DNA of 64,000 nucleotides, from NCBI GenBank assembly GCA_032622095.1, contig CP136066.1, positions 99,407,319-99,471,318 of the forward strand. Direction: 5' to 3'. Numbering within the stretch: the first letter of the stretch is position 1; the number at the start of each line of letters is the position of its first letter. This DNA is from Siphonodentalium dalli. Taxonomy: Eukaryota; Mollusca; Scaphopoda; Gadilida; Siphonodentaliidae. Position numbers and translations under genes: made by a program. The notes beneath the pieces are model-generated. The model did not search any database. It was given only the letters and a program-made list of their open reading frames with translations, and was not told the DNA's origin. This document shows, piece after piece, positions 1-11,766 of the stretch.

Positions 1-890
1 GTTTTCTTTACAAATATTAAACCAAATTTACAGCACACACACTGTCATTCTTATATATTAATGAAATCCAATGACTCTCGAAGGTGAAATCATTTGCATC
101 AGATTGTCGCCGATTGTTGCGTCCCGAATCGAGATGTCAATATTTATAATTAAGCGTAGTTCAGACGATGATATCTGTGGAGTGGTATGGTCGATTTCTT
201 TGAGATTTTTCAAACTTGACCTATGTTTTCTCAAATGTGAACGAAATACCAAATATCAAGAAATTCTATTGAATATTGCTCAAGTTACATGTATCATTCT
301 GACAGCATAAAAATTGTCATTTCTAAGTCGAATAAATCATCAAACCATGAATTGGATTTTCATTTTCTCAAATTGGATCAATATAACAAATATCAAAAAA
401 TTATTTTAAACATTGCTTAAGTAATCAGCCAAACAACGAAGATATATATAGTGATTTGTAAGTTGAAAAAGGGTGTAACCCACAATAAAAAATCATCAGA
501 CCATGATCAAATTTGAACTTGACCTGTGTCTTAACAAATGTCAACCACATACCAAATGTCAAGAAATTTGTTGAATTATTGCTCAAATTATCATCCGGAC
601 TAAAATCATCGGACCATGACCAAATTTGAACTTGAACTTGCATTCTCAAATATCAACTGCTGATATATAACAAATCCCATGGAATTCTGATTGATATTGT
701 CAATGTTATGATCAGGACAACACGGACGGATGCACAGACATGCTGATTACATGTAATATTGTCCCTTATTTGGGGACAATAATGGACCATTCCAGTGTAC
801 ACTTTTATAACTGATTGGAGAATCCATTCAGTAAAGAAAGGATTGATTAAGAAATATCACAATAAATGTATATCTAAAAGTTTCAAAATA
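1..890. repeat. Diverged tandem repeat in YedE intron or flank
   Basis: No exon recognised. From about 100 to 700 there are at least four diverged units of roughly 140-165 bases. Each contains a form of 'ATCAAGAAATT', 'ATTGCTCAA' and 'GACCATGA..AAATTTGAAC' (clear at 221-290, 361-425, 520-597 and 632-700). A short perfect palindrome, ATTGTCCC/GGGGACAAT, sits at 758-780. A stretch at 785-840 (GGAGAATCCATTCAGT) recurs at 62070-62120 and, inverted, near 11630. Confidence 0.55.
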
Positions 891-904
891 TTTAGATAGC
901 ATAC

Positions 905-953
905 CTGAATTTGGAACTTGAGAACCAAGTTGTACAAGTATCATGCCTGGACA
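905..953 (-). CDS. YeeE/YedE-like transporter gene, exon 4 (CPG-motif exon)
   Basis: This 49-bp exon encodes CPGMILVQLGSQVPNS plus the first base of a Gly codon. It opens after a good acceptor (pyrimidine run, TTTCAG) and closes on TCAG|GTATGC. It begins in phase 0, matching the phase-0 end of exon 3, and the join gives GGCPG where YeeE/YedE proteins have their conserved (S/A)GxCPG loop. The cysteine of CPG is a family hallmark; in bacterial TsuA, conserved cysteines contact thiosulfate (recalled family knowledge). It ends in phase 1, so more exons must follow to the left. I see no convincing continuation in bases 1-890, so the second half of the protein probably lies outside the window. Such a short exon is supported mainly by the frame-perfect join and the motif. 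Confidence 0.82.
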
Positions 954-1039
954 CTGAAATGAAGAAAAGCAAAACAATAGTTAGTCTTGAACATTCTAAC
1001 AAATTAATAGCCAACAAATTACAAGATAGGCATCAGGGT

Positions 1040-1075
1040 CATTCTTTGAGGGTGGGGGTGGGGGTGGGGAGTGTG
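1040..1075 (+). repeat. GGGGGT-type microsatellite
   Basis: A short G-rich run of GTGGGG units, with a C-rich counterpart (CACCCACCCCTCCCC) about 100 bases downstream at 1160-1176. The two could pair. Confidence 0.6.
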
Positions 1076-1287
1076 GTTTTAAATTTCATGATTCTGGGAA
1101 AATTCATTTGCATCTCATGATTTATAATTTATTTTCTTACTGGCTACAAGTTTCCTAACACCCACCCCTCCCCACTGTGGTTGGGATAACTTCCAATTCA
1201 GTCTAAATTTTGACTGGAAATTGAGAAATTTCCTCTTACTTTACACTGAATATTAAATTAATTAAAATATAAATTATCAGACGAATC

Positions 1288-1631
1288 TTAAAGGGGTACT
1301 GTGCACTAAATCTGGCCATTTATAGGACCATCTACTTTTATACTCAAGAGAATATATACAATAAATGAATGAATTTGAGTCATGGATTAGTGCAAAATAC
1401 ACTCATGTGCTCAACATGGTAATTATAATGAAAATTAACTTATGGCTCCAGCCATAAACTCATTATCATTATAATTACCATGTTGTTTGCATTGTTCATA
1501 GAGCGCATGAGTGTATTTTACACTAATCCTTGGCTCAAATTCATTCATTTGTTGCATATATTCAGTTGAGTATACATGTAAAAGAAGATGGTCCCATAAA
1601 TTGAAGGATTTAGTGTACAGTACCCATTTAA
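1288..1631. mobile_element. TTAA-flanked foldback MITE
   Basis: Bounded by TTAA on both sides (1288-1291 and 1628-1631). The ends are AAAGGGGTACTGTGCACTAA and its complement TTAGTGTACAGTACCCATTT. The whole element is one long imperfect palindrome centred near 1450 (TATGGCTCCAGCCATA), with arms of about 150 bases. No coding capacity. TTAA duplication suggests mobilisation by a piggyBac-like transposase. Confidence 0.8.
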
Positions 1632-2235
1632 CCCATGCACCAAGTACATGTATATGTTTCCCATCCATGATCCCCCATGGTTCAAAATTTTTAAACCAAG
1701 AGCAGATTGATTCAAAATTTTGAGGATTACAACATATATTCTAATTTTGGTCTGAAATCAACATAGCTGGAACAATAATCGTTGAAAAATAAAACTATGA
1801 GAGCAATTACAACAAGTATATATTAGTCTGAGGTTTAACATGTTCAAAGATAATTGTCTTTCCGGGCATGATATTTCCAACTATTTGACAACACAAGAAC
1901 ACCCCCACCCATCAAGCCAATCTCCCCCATACCTCATATGAGTGCAGCGTGAATACCTATAAAATGTAACATAAATATTTTGTGATATAATATGGCAGAC
2001 CAAACCATAATAAGAACAAAGTATATTCCTTGTGTAAAATCAGTAGAGCAATCATGAAGTTCAATGATAATAACCCAAGGTTGTTATTTTTAAGACCATC
2101 CACTGCTTTGGTCTGATAACTGTGTTACATCTTATCTTAATTGTCCAATTAAGTAATAATATTTCATTCATATTCATGCGTTGCTGAATGTTTTGAAGTC
2201 AAATACCTACTCCAATATATCATAATTTTTTATCT

Positions 2236-2640
2236 TTAACCCTTTCATGACTGGGGCTTCTTGAAATTTTGTGAATACCCTAATCCAATGCATTCTCTTA
2301 TATACATGTATGCGAGTCTCCCATGGGAGCCTCGCAAAAATAAGCGGATACATTGGCCAAACAATATTTACCTTGACCATGTAAGCTACAGCATTCTTAT
2401 ATATATATATATGAGGCTCACTATGGCAGACTAGCATATATAAGAGAATGCACTGGCACATGATCTTTACTGCTGCACCAGCGCAGCTCCAGTCATGAAA
2501 TTGTCAACCCTTTCATGATGGGAGCTGTGATGGTGCAGCATTAAATATCATGGGAGACTTGCATATATAAGAAAATGCATTGGCACAGGTTTTTTTCCAC
2601 AAAATTTCAGGAAGCTCCAGTCATGATAGGGTTCAAGTTA
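2236..2640. mobile_element. Small TIR element with CCCTTTCATGA ends
   Basis: Left end TTAACCCTTTCATGACTGG and right end CCAGTCATGATAGGGTT are inverted copies. Next inside, CTTGAAATTTTGTG pairs with CACAAAATTTCAGG. It carries the palindromic motif ATGCATTCTCTTATATA in several orientations (2287, 2440, 2566), which also recurs at 7625 and in the composite palindrome at 30.1-30.6 kb. Confidence 0.6.
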
Positions 2641-3083
2641 TAGAATGTTCTATTTTTAATAATATAGGTTACAAAAAATGTGAAGGCATGTGTACACCGG
2701 TATATAGTGATATCACTATTATTTAGCAGACCTGTGAGAGTATACATACTTGGAATTTAGCATTGTCTTTACCATGAACAAATGATATTTTTCTTTCTAG
2801 GAATTAATTCATAATCCCATTTTAAATATAAACAACATACGAAAATCAACAAGAAAGAAGAGGGAAATTGGTGTATTTTGTGAAATAAATTTCTGAAAAC
2901 TTTTGGAGAATATTCAATTTATGGCTTTTCAAGGATGATTATGAAAAATTCAAATTGAGAAGTTCAGTAATACTAAAGTTATCATCTGGAAAAAAAAATG
3001 AATCGACGGAAAACAGACCGAAAAACAAAATAAGTTCTGTTTAAAAATGGGTATCTATTAGAATACAAGAAAATTGAGACTTC

Positions 3084-4406
3084 TTAACCCTTTGGCGAGT
3101 GAGTACGTCATATATGATGTAATATCTGTGGGTGAATATATTGTGCAAATAAACTGAGTATTATAGCAAATAAGTTACAAAAACAACATTATTATAAAGC
3201 ACAAATCAATGTAAATAACAAAATTTATCGCTGCAGAGCAGTCATTTTCCATCAGACAACCATCTCAGAATTGCCATACATGTAGTTAGTCATAAACAGA
3301 ACAGGGTGAGACCCAATCTGATAGCCTTTGAGCAAACATTCACCTTACCGATAGACCTAATTGTGTTATTTAAATTCCAACCAAAAGCGGCATTTAAAAT
3401 TTACAATGGTCTAATATACATAATATCTTCGAAAATGAAGTTGAAAGTGTCCATGTCATGTAGCTCAACTTGGGAATGAGTTTATATTTTGCTGAGCAAT
3501 GAATGGAATGGTAAAGGAAAGCCAAAAAGTTACATTAAAGGTCTTAGTATAGATGAAACTATTTTCATTTGAAACATTCACCAATAAATGTGGGTTGCAA
3601 GGTGAGCGGATAGATTCAAATTTGAAATCCATATGAAGTTTGGTGACGATTGGATGAGGGATGTGGCCTCTAGGGTGTACTGAAGGATTTAGTCAGGCAA
3701 AGAGTAAATTCAAAGATGGCCGCTGGCAGCCATGTTATTTAACAAATTTTGGGAATAATCAATTGCTCCAATATAGAGGACACCCCAAAGATCCATATGA
3801 AGTTTGGTGATGATCGGATGTGGCCTCCAGGGTGAGCTGAAGGATTTAGTCATGCAAAGTGTAAAATCTAAGATGGCTGCCAGCGGCCATGTTTTTTATC
3901 GAACATTGTTCGAATTTGATGACTACCATCTAGAGGTGATCCTAAACATGTCTGCAAATTTTCAGAACAATTCTCCAATAAATGCGGGCTGTGGGCTGAG
4001 CAGATGTATTCGAAATTGAAATACAAGATGGCTGCTGACGGCCATGTTTTTTAATGAATTTCGAGAAAAAATGCATGGCTCACATTGAGAGGTCACCCTA
4101 AAGATCCATAGAAGTTTGGTGATAGGATGAGGGATGTGGCATAAAGGGTGTGCCTAAGATAGTCAAAAATCCAAGATGGCTGCTGGCGGCCATGTTTTCT
4201 AACTGGATGACGGACACCAACCCATGGCAATAGCTCAAATTTTACACAGTAAAGTTGAGCTAAAAATCCCTTTAAAGACAATTTTATGATATTACCAATA
4301 CAGGGTAACATGGTATTATGATAAAGCTACCGTAAACAACAGAAATGTTGTTCTACCTGCCAAACGTACGATGACATGAATGTTGTTCTACCCACCAAAG
4401 GGTTAT
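3084..4406. mobile_element. Possible piggyBac-like non-autonomous element
   Basis: Left terminus TTAA followed by CCCTTTGGCGAGTGAGTACG; right terminus CCCACCAAAGGG followed by TTAT, a likely decayed TTAA. CCCTTTG next to TTAA is the classical piggyBac end. The interior is largely occupied by the first AAGATGGC array. No transposase frame. Confidence 0.45.
3443..4268 (+). repeat. AAGATGGC-array element, copy 1
   Basis: Begins with a form of GAAAGTGTC..CATGTAGCTCAACTTGGGA and ends with GAGCTAAAAAT. It contains four diverged units of about 150 bases. Each carries AAGATGGC(C/T)GC..GGC.GCCATG plus a 'CCATATGAAGTTTGGTGA' segment. Copies are at 4422-6128, 11972-12485 and 63807-64000. Confidence 0.7.
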
Positions 4407-4421
4407 AGCCCGATAGAGCTT

Positions 4422-6128
4422 GAATGAAAGTCTCAATGACACTGTAGCTCAACTTGGAGAAAGAATAATTTCATCTGTTACAGTCAATGGAGGAATTAGG
4501 AATGCAGAAAGTTGAAATACCTATGTAATACTAGATGTCAACATGAAGAGATACATAAATAAAATCCAAAATGGCCACTGGTAGCCATGTTTTCCAATGA
4601 AATTAGAAAACAATTTGATAGCTACAATCTAGTGGTCACCCACAAGATCAATATGAAGTTTAATGACAATTGGATGAGAGATGTGGTCTGTAGGTGTGTT
4701 AAAGGATTTATTCATGCAAAGAGTAAATTTCAAGATGGCTGCCGGTGGGCACGTGTATTTTAACGAAATTCAGAGTCATATGAAGCTTAGTGACAATCAG
4801 ACAAGGAATTTTGTCTGTAGGGTTTGCCAAACGATTTAGTCTTTCAAAGAGTAAAATCCAAGATGGCCACTGGCACAATATTTTCCAATGAAGTTCGTAA
4901 AACTTTGATGGCTCCCATTTAGTGGTCACCCAAAAGATCCAAATGAAGTTTGGTGATGACGAATGTGGTCTGTAGGTTGTGCCAAAGGATTTAGTCATGT
5001 AAAGAGTAAAATCCAAGATGACTGCCCATGGCAATGTTTTTCTTCGTAAATTGTTCAAATTCGATAGCTCCCATCTAGAGGTGATCCTAAATAAGCCTGT
5101 AAAATTTTCAAAACAATTCTCCAATAAATGGGGGCTGAAGGGGGTGACGGTAGATTCAAATTTTAAATTCAAGACGGCTGCTGGCAGCTATGTTTTTAAT
5201 GACTTTTGTAAAAAATTTATGGCTCCATCTAGAAGTCACACAAGATCCATTTGAAGTTTGCTGATGATCGGATGAGGGAGGTTGCCTGTAGGGTGTGCTG
5301 AAGGATTTACTCATACAAAGATTAAAATCCAAGATGGCTGCCAGCAGCCATGTTTTTCATCGAAAATTGTTCTAATTTGATAGCTCCCATCTAGAGGTGA
5401 TCCTAAACATGCCTGTAGAAATTTCAGAACAATTCTCCACTAAATGTGAGCTGTATGGGGTTCCGATAGATTAAAATTTGAAATCCAAGATGGCTGCTGG
5501 CCATTTCGGAAAAAATTGATGGCTTCCATCTAGAGGTCACCCTGAATATCCTTATGAAGTTTGGTGATGATCAGATGAGGGAGGTGTCCTGCAGGGCATG
5601 CCGAAGGATTTAGTCATACCAAGAACAAAATACAAGATGGCTGATGGCGGCCATTTTTTTTCAAAGTAATTTGGAAACATTTGATGGCTCCCATCTAGAG
5701 GTCACCCCAATGACCTGTATGAAGTTTGGTGATGATCGGAAGATGGATGTGGTCTGTAGGATGTGCCAAATACTTAGTAATGCAAAGAGTAAAATCCAAG
5801 ATGGCTGCTGGCGGCCATGTTTTGTGGCCGAATGATCCCAAAATGAATGGAATCAGACGAACAGTACTGCCTCTAGCCTGTGCTAATGGGTTGAATATTG
5901 AAATCAAGATGGTCACTGGTGGCCATGTTTTAACGCCAAATTACCCCAAAATTATTCGTTTCCATTTAAATGTCAACAGCCATGACAAATTGTATAATGA
6001 TCAGACCAAAGGTATGACATGTAGCCCATGCTAATGGAAATTATTGATGGACACACACTCGCATGGATGACAGATACCAACCCATGGCAATAGCTCAAAC
6101 TTTACAAATTTATGTTAAGCTAAAAATC
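4422..6128 (+). repeat. AAGATGGC-array element, copy 2 (about 10 units)
   Basis: Same start (GAATGAAAGTCTCAATGACA, CTCAACTTGG) and end (AGCTCAAACTTTACA...GCTAAAAAT) as copy 1. AAGATGGC or a one-base variant recurs near 4566, 4731, 4860, 5012, 5170, 5331, 5488, 5633, 5798 and 5904, a spacing of 105-165 bases. Each is followed by a near-complementary GGCCATG. Short frames across it are by-products of the repeat. Confidence 0.75.
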
Positions 6129-6640
6129 ATTGAACAATCATAAAGATTTGTTGAGTAATAAGCCTAGTTTGATCAGTCAATTTGGAGTGATCATGCAGTA
6201 ATCAATAAAAACCCAAATTTTTATTCCACAACTGTTGGGTGAGGCACATGGATGTATGTACTATATTCAATAAAATCACAGCCACTGCATACATATTTTA
6301 TATACCACAAGTTCAATACAAGAAGGAATTATTATTCGCATTGACATTGTTGCCAAGAGCAATGACAAAAGAACCGCTTCCAATGATTACATGTGTTACA
6401 TGTACATTATCGGTTTTCGACAAATATATATCACAATTACGTTTGTTATAGTATCAATAGACGCCAAGGTCAATGACTGGACTTACTGACACAATGGTAT
6501 ATGGAATATTAAATACAGAACATAACTTGCATCATAAAGTTATTCAAATCTTTATAGAACTCATTGCAGACGCCACATAGTTACATTTCACTTAAGCTCT
6601 GCTCTCGTGAGATATATCCTTGCGCAACTCATTCAATAAA
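6129..6640. other. YedE intron 3, no feature recognised
   Basis: AT-rich intron sequence between the repeat array and exon 3. I see no exon, TIR or tandem structure here. Confidence 0.5.
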
Positions 6641-6688
6641 AGATCATCGATTAAGATGCGCATTGTGTCCTAGCTAAATATTACTCAC

Positions 6689-6846
6689 CCCGCCACATAT
6701 GAACATCCCACTGCCCAGGATGAATCCCCCAACTGATGCAAGTTCAATAGTTCTTGTTTTGACACATGAACGAAATTCTGTTCTCACTTGTAAGAATATT
6801 CTTTGAGTGGACGGCAACATTGACATGATTGATAGAAACATCATTG
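6689..6846 (-). CDS. YeeE/YedE-like transporter gene, exon 3
   Basis: The 158-bp exon starts after ATTGCAG in phase 1 and ends at GGCGGG|GTGAGT in phase 0. It encodes about 52 residues: the end of a hydrophobic segment (SMMFLSIMSML), a polar loop with the VRTEFRSCVKTRT stretch, and a glycine-rich membrane segment ASVGGFILGSGMFICGG. That last stretch matches the G-G-x-(I/L)-L-G-x-G-M pattern that precedes CPG in YeeE/YedE (Sulf_transp) proteins, and exon 4 supplies the CPG. The open frame on the minus strand has no stop between the splice sites. Neighbouring introns are about 5.7 kb (to exon 4) and 9.8 kb (to exon 2), both filled with repeats. Whether the protein still transports a sulfur anion cannot be told from sequence. 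Confidence 0.88.
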
Positions 6847-7458
6847 CTGCAATAGTTGAAAAAAGTACTTAAGTTAGTCATCATCACCACCGTGGATAGC
6901 ACAAGTAATATGCAAGTCATAGATTAATAGAAATTTGTGGCTATTAACCAATCCTAAATATTTTCTATGGCGAAAGGCGATGCTGTAGAAAAAGTTGTAG
7001 GTGCCATTCCCCCGTGCCAATATAGAATTTCATGCAATTCTAAAACAATGTCATTGAAAAAATGTTTAGTTTCAAGGGCTGAATAACCCTTTCTTTACTA
7101 CTTACTCATTGAAGATTAGTTCCCTGAATTAGAACAGGAAGATGAGGCCTTGCCAAGTATCTGTTTTGAACCTCTTTAGCATAAATTGGCAAGTTTCATC
7201 TATAGATAACCACAGCAGAACAAAATATGCATTAAAACAACCCTGTTAATTAGCAGGAATTTGTCTTGGCTAAAACATTACATACATGTAGGCCTGGAAC
7301 TTAGCCTTGGCTAAAAATCTAAGGATCCGCACAGAGAAATGCTCTACTTATATTACATACACAAATTTATGTATAGACTTCAGTTTATAATTTAGTGGCA
7401 GACTCTGTTTGGGTCTGGTTTAACATTTTCTATACAAAATGGATTCTCCCAGTCAGTT

Positions 7459-8735
7459 AACGAGAGGACGATCACGATCGGCAGATGTTAACCCATCCCT
7501 TGGCGATCAAAATTTAATATGATCGGATAAATGAGAGTTTTGGTGTTGAATTATAGAGTATACTGTTATGTACTATTATAGACAAATGTACATAACACAA
7601 ATTATCGGAATTTATGGGTCACTGGCATTTATATAAGAGAATGCTATGGTACAGGATCTGTAATGCTAAACTGCCACAGCCAGCAAGCCCATGGGTTAAA
7701 TGTGTAGGTGTGACCTGGACATTGAATACTTGGATTAAGAGAGTCCAATTTAAGTTTACAATAATAATGTGTCCTAGTATACAGATAAGCAACCTCACCA
7801 CTGACCCATTAATATCAATTATATAGCAGAGCTGTCAAAATATCACAGGAATTGTTTATGTTGAACACTGACCTCTCTATTAAACCAATAACAATTATAA
7901 TGATATCAGACCATCTGAAGATATAACTCTGCAGCACAGATGTCCAAGTCTAATGTCATGTGATGTTTATTGTTGAATCTTTATTTTAAATTAGATACCA
8001 TAGGCTTCTTTATCAGATTATTTGCACATTGGCATAAGAGACATCAGAAAATAATATAGCCTTATCAATAGCTAAGTAGTCCAAAGGCAATTGGTGAATT
8101 GATTTTAATGTTGCTCCAAACAGATTTACCAGTACATAACACAAGATTTTGGACCAATTTTATCAAATTTGGTGTGGTGATTCGGGGTACCCTTGGCAGA
8201 GTTATAATGGTGTGAGTTTTGCAAATTATTTTAACTTAAAAAAAAAAATGGTTTTTAATTATTTTAAAAAATTAAAGGGACACATTGGAAATCTTTTTGT
8301 CAACTGTTATCATAATCATTAATATCTAAATGAAAACAAATGACAATGTCAATGACATTTTTTTTATTATTATTATAAAAGTTAAAAATATTTATTTTTT
8401 TTAAATTGAACTTTTTTTGTTCAAATTTTTTTCTCGAAAAAGGGTCATAACTCCTTGAAAATTAATCGGATCAAACCCATATTCGAACTCGATCTGTATT
8501 TTGGGCTGTGAAACTCACACACCAAATTTGGTTCCAATCAGATAAAAATTGTTTGAGTTATGGCAGAATGCGTGAATTCTAAGTTGAAAAAGGGCCATAA
8601 CTCTGTAACAAAATCTCGGATCAAACCCAAATTCGAACTAGATCTATATTTTGGGCTGAGAAACCCATATACAAAATTTTGTTTCGATCGGATAAAAAAT
8701 GTTTGAGTTATCGCATTACTCGTAAAGTGTCTACG

Positions 8736-8770
<35 letters not shown>

Positions 8771-8890
8771 GGACGAACGACGAGTGGTCAATCCGGGCAA
8801 CGACACTATGTTTACCATACTATGGTATGGGTAAACATAACGAGAGGCCGATCACGATCGGCAGATGTTTAACCCATACCTTGGCGATAG
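7459..8890. repeat. Dispersed repeats with a CCGATCACGATCGG palindrome
   Basis: ACGAGAGG(A/C)CGATCACGAT followed by CGGCAGATGTT and CCTTGGCGAT occurs at about 7459-7505 and again at 8838-8886. Between them, 8440-8720 holds two diverged units of about 130-150 bases ('GGATCAAACCCA(T/A)ATTCGAACT', 'TTTGAGTTAT'), then a (GACA)n tract at 8735-8770 and a CCATACTATGGTATGG palindrome at 8814-8829. Confidence 0.65.
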
Positions 8891-8987
8891 CGACTAGCCA
8901 TAACTGATAATTTGTCAAAGATATGATCACAGGAATTAATCCATATATCAGTACCCAACTTGAAATCAAAAGCTCAAATAATTTGTC

Positions 8988-9404
8988 TTAAAGGGGTACT
9001 GTACCCAAGATGTTGTTGTTGGTTTCCATAATCCCCGAGTCGGAGAATAAGGTAACAACTTTTCCATTTTTTGAAAGTCTGTTGAGTACGAAGTATTGTT
9101 ACGGATGGCAAATTTACCGGAATGCAAAAATACAAATTGTCGTTGTCGAGTAATTTTTGTACAGTTTTCAACCAAATGAATCAAATAAACATTATATTAT
9201 ATGCTTAGCAGTCCCATATACTCATTTAAGTTAGTGTATGGTCACTAGTCAATGAGTGGCTTGGGTTTTCTCCCCGTATAAGCATAATGTTTCAAACGAT
9301 CGTGTGTGCAATTGTTTTATTAATCCAGTATCCCTCAATTATAATTTGATTACGTTTTGTACACGGAAATTCCATGTGTCTATGGAAACCTTGGAAAGGG
9401 TTAA
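8988..9404 (-). mobile_element. TTAA MITE, family B, copy 1
   Basis: Starts TTAAAGGGGTACTGTACCCA. For about 390 bases it matches the reverse complement of the copy at 16821-17412 (for example CCGAGTCGGAGAA, GACTAGTGACC and ACACGATCG motifs). It ends at GGAAAGGG-TTAA. Internally shortened and non-coding. Confidence 0.7.
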
Positions 9405-9889
9405 TTATTTTTGAAGCAAATTTTAATGGAATTAAGAAGACACTTAAATAGGTGAGGGGGGCCCTTATCTCACCCTGTAATGAAATTTCAAGAATAGGAA
9501 AAACACCAGTCTTGTGCTGCCATTAATCAATTTGACAGTTAGAATAAACAAACAGCCAGCCACCAGTGTTGTTTATCTTGCTTGACCCACCAGAGCTCTG
9601 TATCATGTCATCACTCATTTCATAACAGATTTCACTTGGAATGACAACATCTATAAAAATCCTCTCATATACTCTGGATGTTGGATGATCACATGGTAAT
9701 TTATTGATATCATTATATTACATGAAACTATTGCAATAAAATCTTCATATTTTCAAAACAGGATATCACACCTAATTAATCGTATAAAACTAAAATAAAT
9801 GAAAGTGTCAATTTTTTTTTATTATTTTGTTATTATTTTTTTTATTGTTATTAAAGTTCAAACAAAATTTAATATTTGTATATGCTAAA

Positions 9890-10143
9890 TTTAGCAATAT
9901 TCGGACTCGATCTGTATTGTGGGCTGTGAAACTCGCATACCAAATTTGGTTCCAATCAGATAAAAAATGTTTGAGTTATGGCAGAATGCGTGAATTCTAA
10001 GTTGAAAAAGGGCCATAACTCTGTAACAAAAACTCGGATCAAACCCAAATTCGATCTGTATTTTGGGCTGAGAAACCCATATACAAAATTTTGTTTCGAT
10101 CGGATAGAAAATGTTTGAGTTATCGCATTACTCGTAAAGTGTC

Positions 10144-10174
<31 letters not shown>

Positions 10175-10245
10175 AGACGGACGAACGACGAGTGGTCAAT
10201 CCAGGCAATGACACTATGTTTACCATACTATGGTATGGGTAAACA
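9890..10245 (+). repeat. Second copy of the GACA-tract repeat
   Basis: Near duplicate of 8440-8835. It holds two 'TTTGGGCTG(T/A)GAAAC' units, the GTAAAGTGTCTAC block, a GACA/GACG microsatellite at 10146-10190 and the terminal CCATACTATGGTATGG palindrome. Confidence 0.7.
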
Positions 10246-10249
10246 TAAA

Positions 10250-11200
10250 AAGTGTACGTCAGAATGGTCTATTATTGATTTGGAGAGATGTTAAGGTGAT
10301 TAAAGAAGAAATCAAATATATAAGAGTGCAGAAGGAGCCCTATTTATTGAGGGAAATGTTTTGCTAATAAGTTTGTTGAACTTAATTATTATCTGAACAT
10401 TTCCTATGTGATAACCACTCAACAATGATGGTTTTATGGAAATGAACTATTTTAAATAGTTTATTTCCAATATACAATAGTTTTAATGTTATCTAGCTGG
10501 TTCTTGTTACTAATACAAATTATTCAATCCTTGCTATCATCTTGTTTGCAGACTGGCCACTACCCATAAATATTAAATGCAACAACCACAGAAATTTGGT
10601 TCAATTTTGCACAAAATATTGACAGCTTTTGAAATTTGTCTCAGCTAAAAAATAGCTTTTAAAATCTAGTTTTGCCTTGGAATTTGCCTCAGGCTCTTAG
10701 CTCAGCCAATATATCATGTTAATTAACATGGCTGTATGGGTAGATGTACAATATACTACATGATATTAATCTCTGATTAATATATTGTAAGAATAAATCC
10801 ATAGATTCTGATGATGTCTGTTGTTGTGTGGTCTTTTCAGGTTTATTTTTAGGCAATGACAAGGGTCGAAAATGGCACCATTCCCATGGGCAATAGCCAG
10901 GTTTATTTCCAATTTATGACCCCGAAATTCCCAATTCAAAGAAAGTCGCTTGTTTTCTTAACAAAGATAGGATTTCTCATTCATTTTAAGGTGATCATTC
11001 AAGTCCTATCGCCCCATTTGCATAATGAGGAATAAAAATCTAATGAATAAATTAAATGGTTTCATTAAACTGAGTTTCACAATGAAAATGCTTGTTTCTA
11101 CATCTTCCACATTCCAAATTTAATGCCTCATGTTGTAAATTTCCCCACTGTAAAGGGCCTGGGACCCTCTCCCAAAATATGTAGAAAAATCCCTGCAGTT
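10250..11200. other. Intron 2, no gene seen
   Basis: AT-rich. The motif ATCTGAACATTTCCTA at about 10393 recurs inside the short hairpin at 61930-61980. Nothing else supported. Confidence 0.4.
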
Positions 11201-11365
11201 TGGTTTATATTGTCTAACATATTCAAGCCCCTGGGGACCTCATTCTGCATGACCTCATCTGCATTGGGAGACATAGACTCAGATTGAAGTTCCCAAATGG
11301 TGAATATTGTGATGTATACCCATTGGGAATTGAGAATCTGATAATAAAGAAACTTTCCAGAGAAG

Positions 11366-11452
11366 ATGAGGCCTAAGCAGAATGAGGTCTCCAGAGGGTT
11401 AATGCGGGATAGCATCACAAAATCCACCCTCTGGGGACCTCACTCTGCAAAT
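11366..11452. repeat. GAATGAGGTC hairpin, copy 1
   Basis: GCAGAATGAGGTCTCCAGAG and, after a short loop, CTCTGGGGACCTCACTCTGC form an inverted repeat. Better-preserved copies lie at 12929-13024 and 13247-13336. Confidence 0.65.
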
Positions 11453-11766
11453 GACAGGCACACTAAACTCAGGCTTGAACATACATGGACTCTGGATATC
11501 AGGTTTGTGATTTACCATGTTTGTTCTGGTTAGTATAGAAAAACATTATCATGGGCCCCAAATGGATCAAAGTATCTATTATATATTGGTTTCCAGTGAG
11601 TGAGTGGATCTTACTTAACCCTTTCATTACTAAATGAATTCTCCCATTCATTTATAAAAGTATACATTGGAATGGTATATTATTCATCTGGGTATATTAT
11701 TCATCTGGAGGGGTGTTCTGACAGGTAATGACAGCAGGCAACAGACAGAATCTATACATTTAAAGG

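Noticed and set aside
4708-5172. 154-codon minus-strand frame
   Set aside because: Lies inside the AAGATGGC array; repeated units stay open by chance, with no recognisable domain.
8735-8770. (GACA)n tract considered as a CRISPR-like or telomeric array
   Set aside because: Simple microsatellite inside a dispersed eukaryotic repeat.
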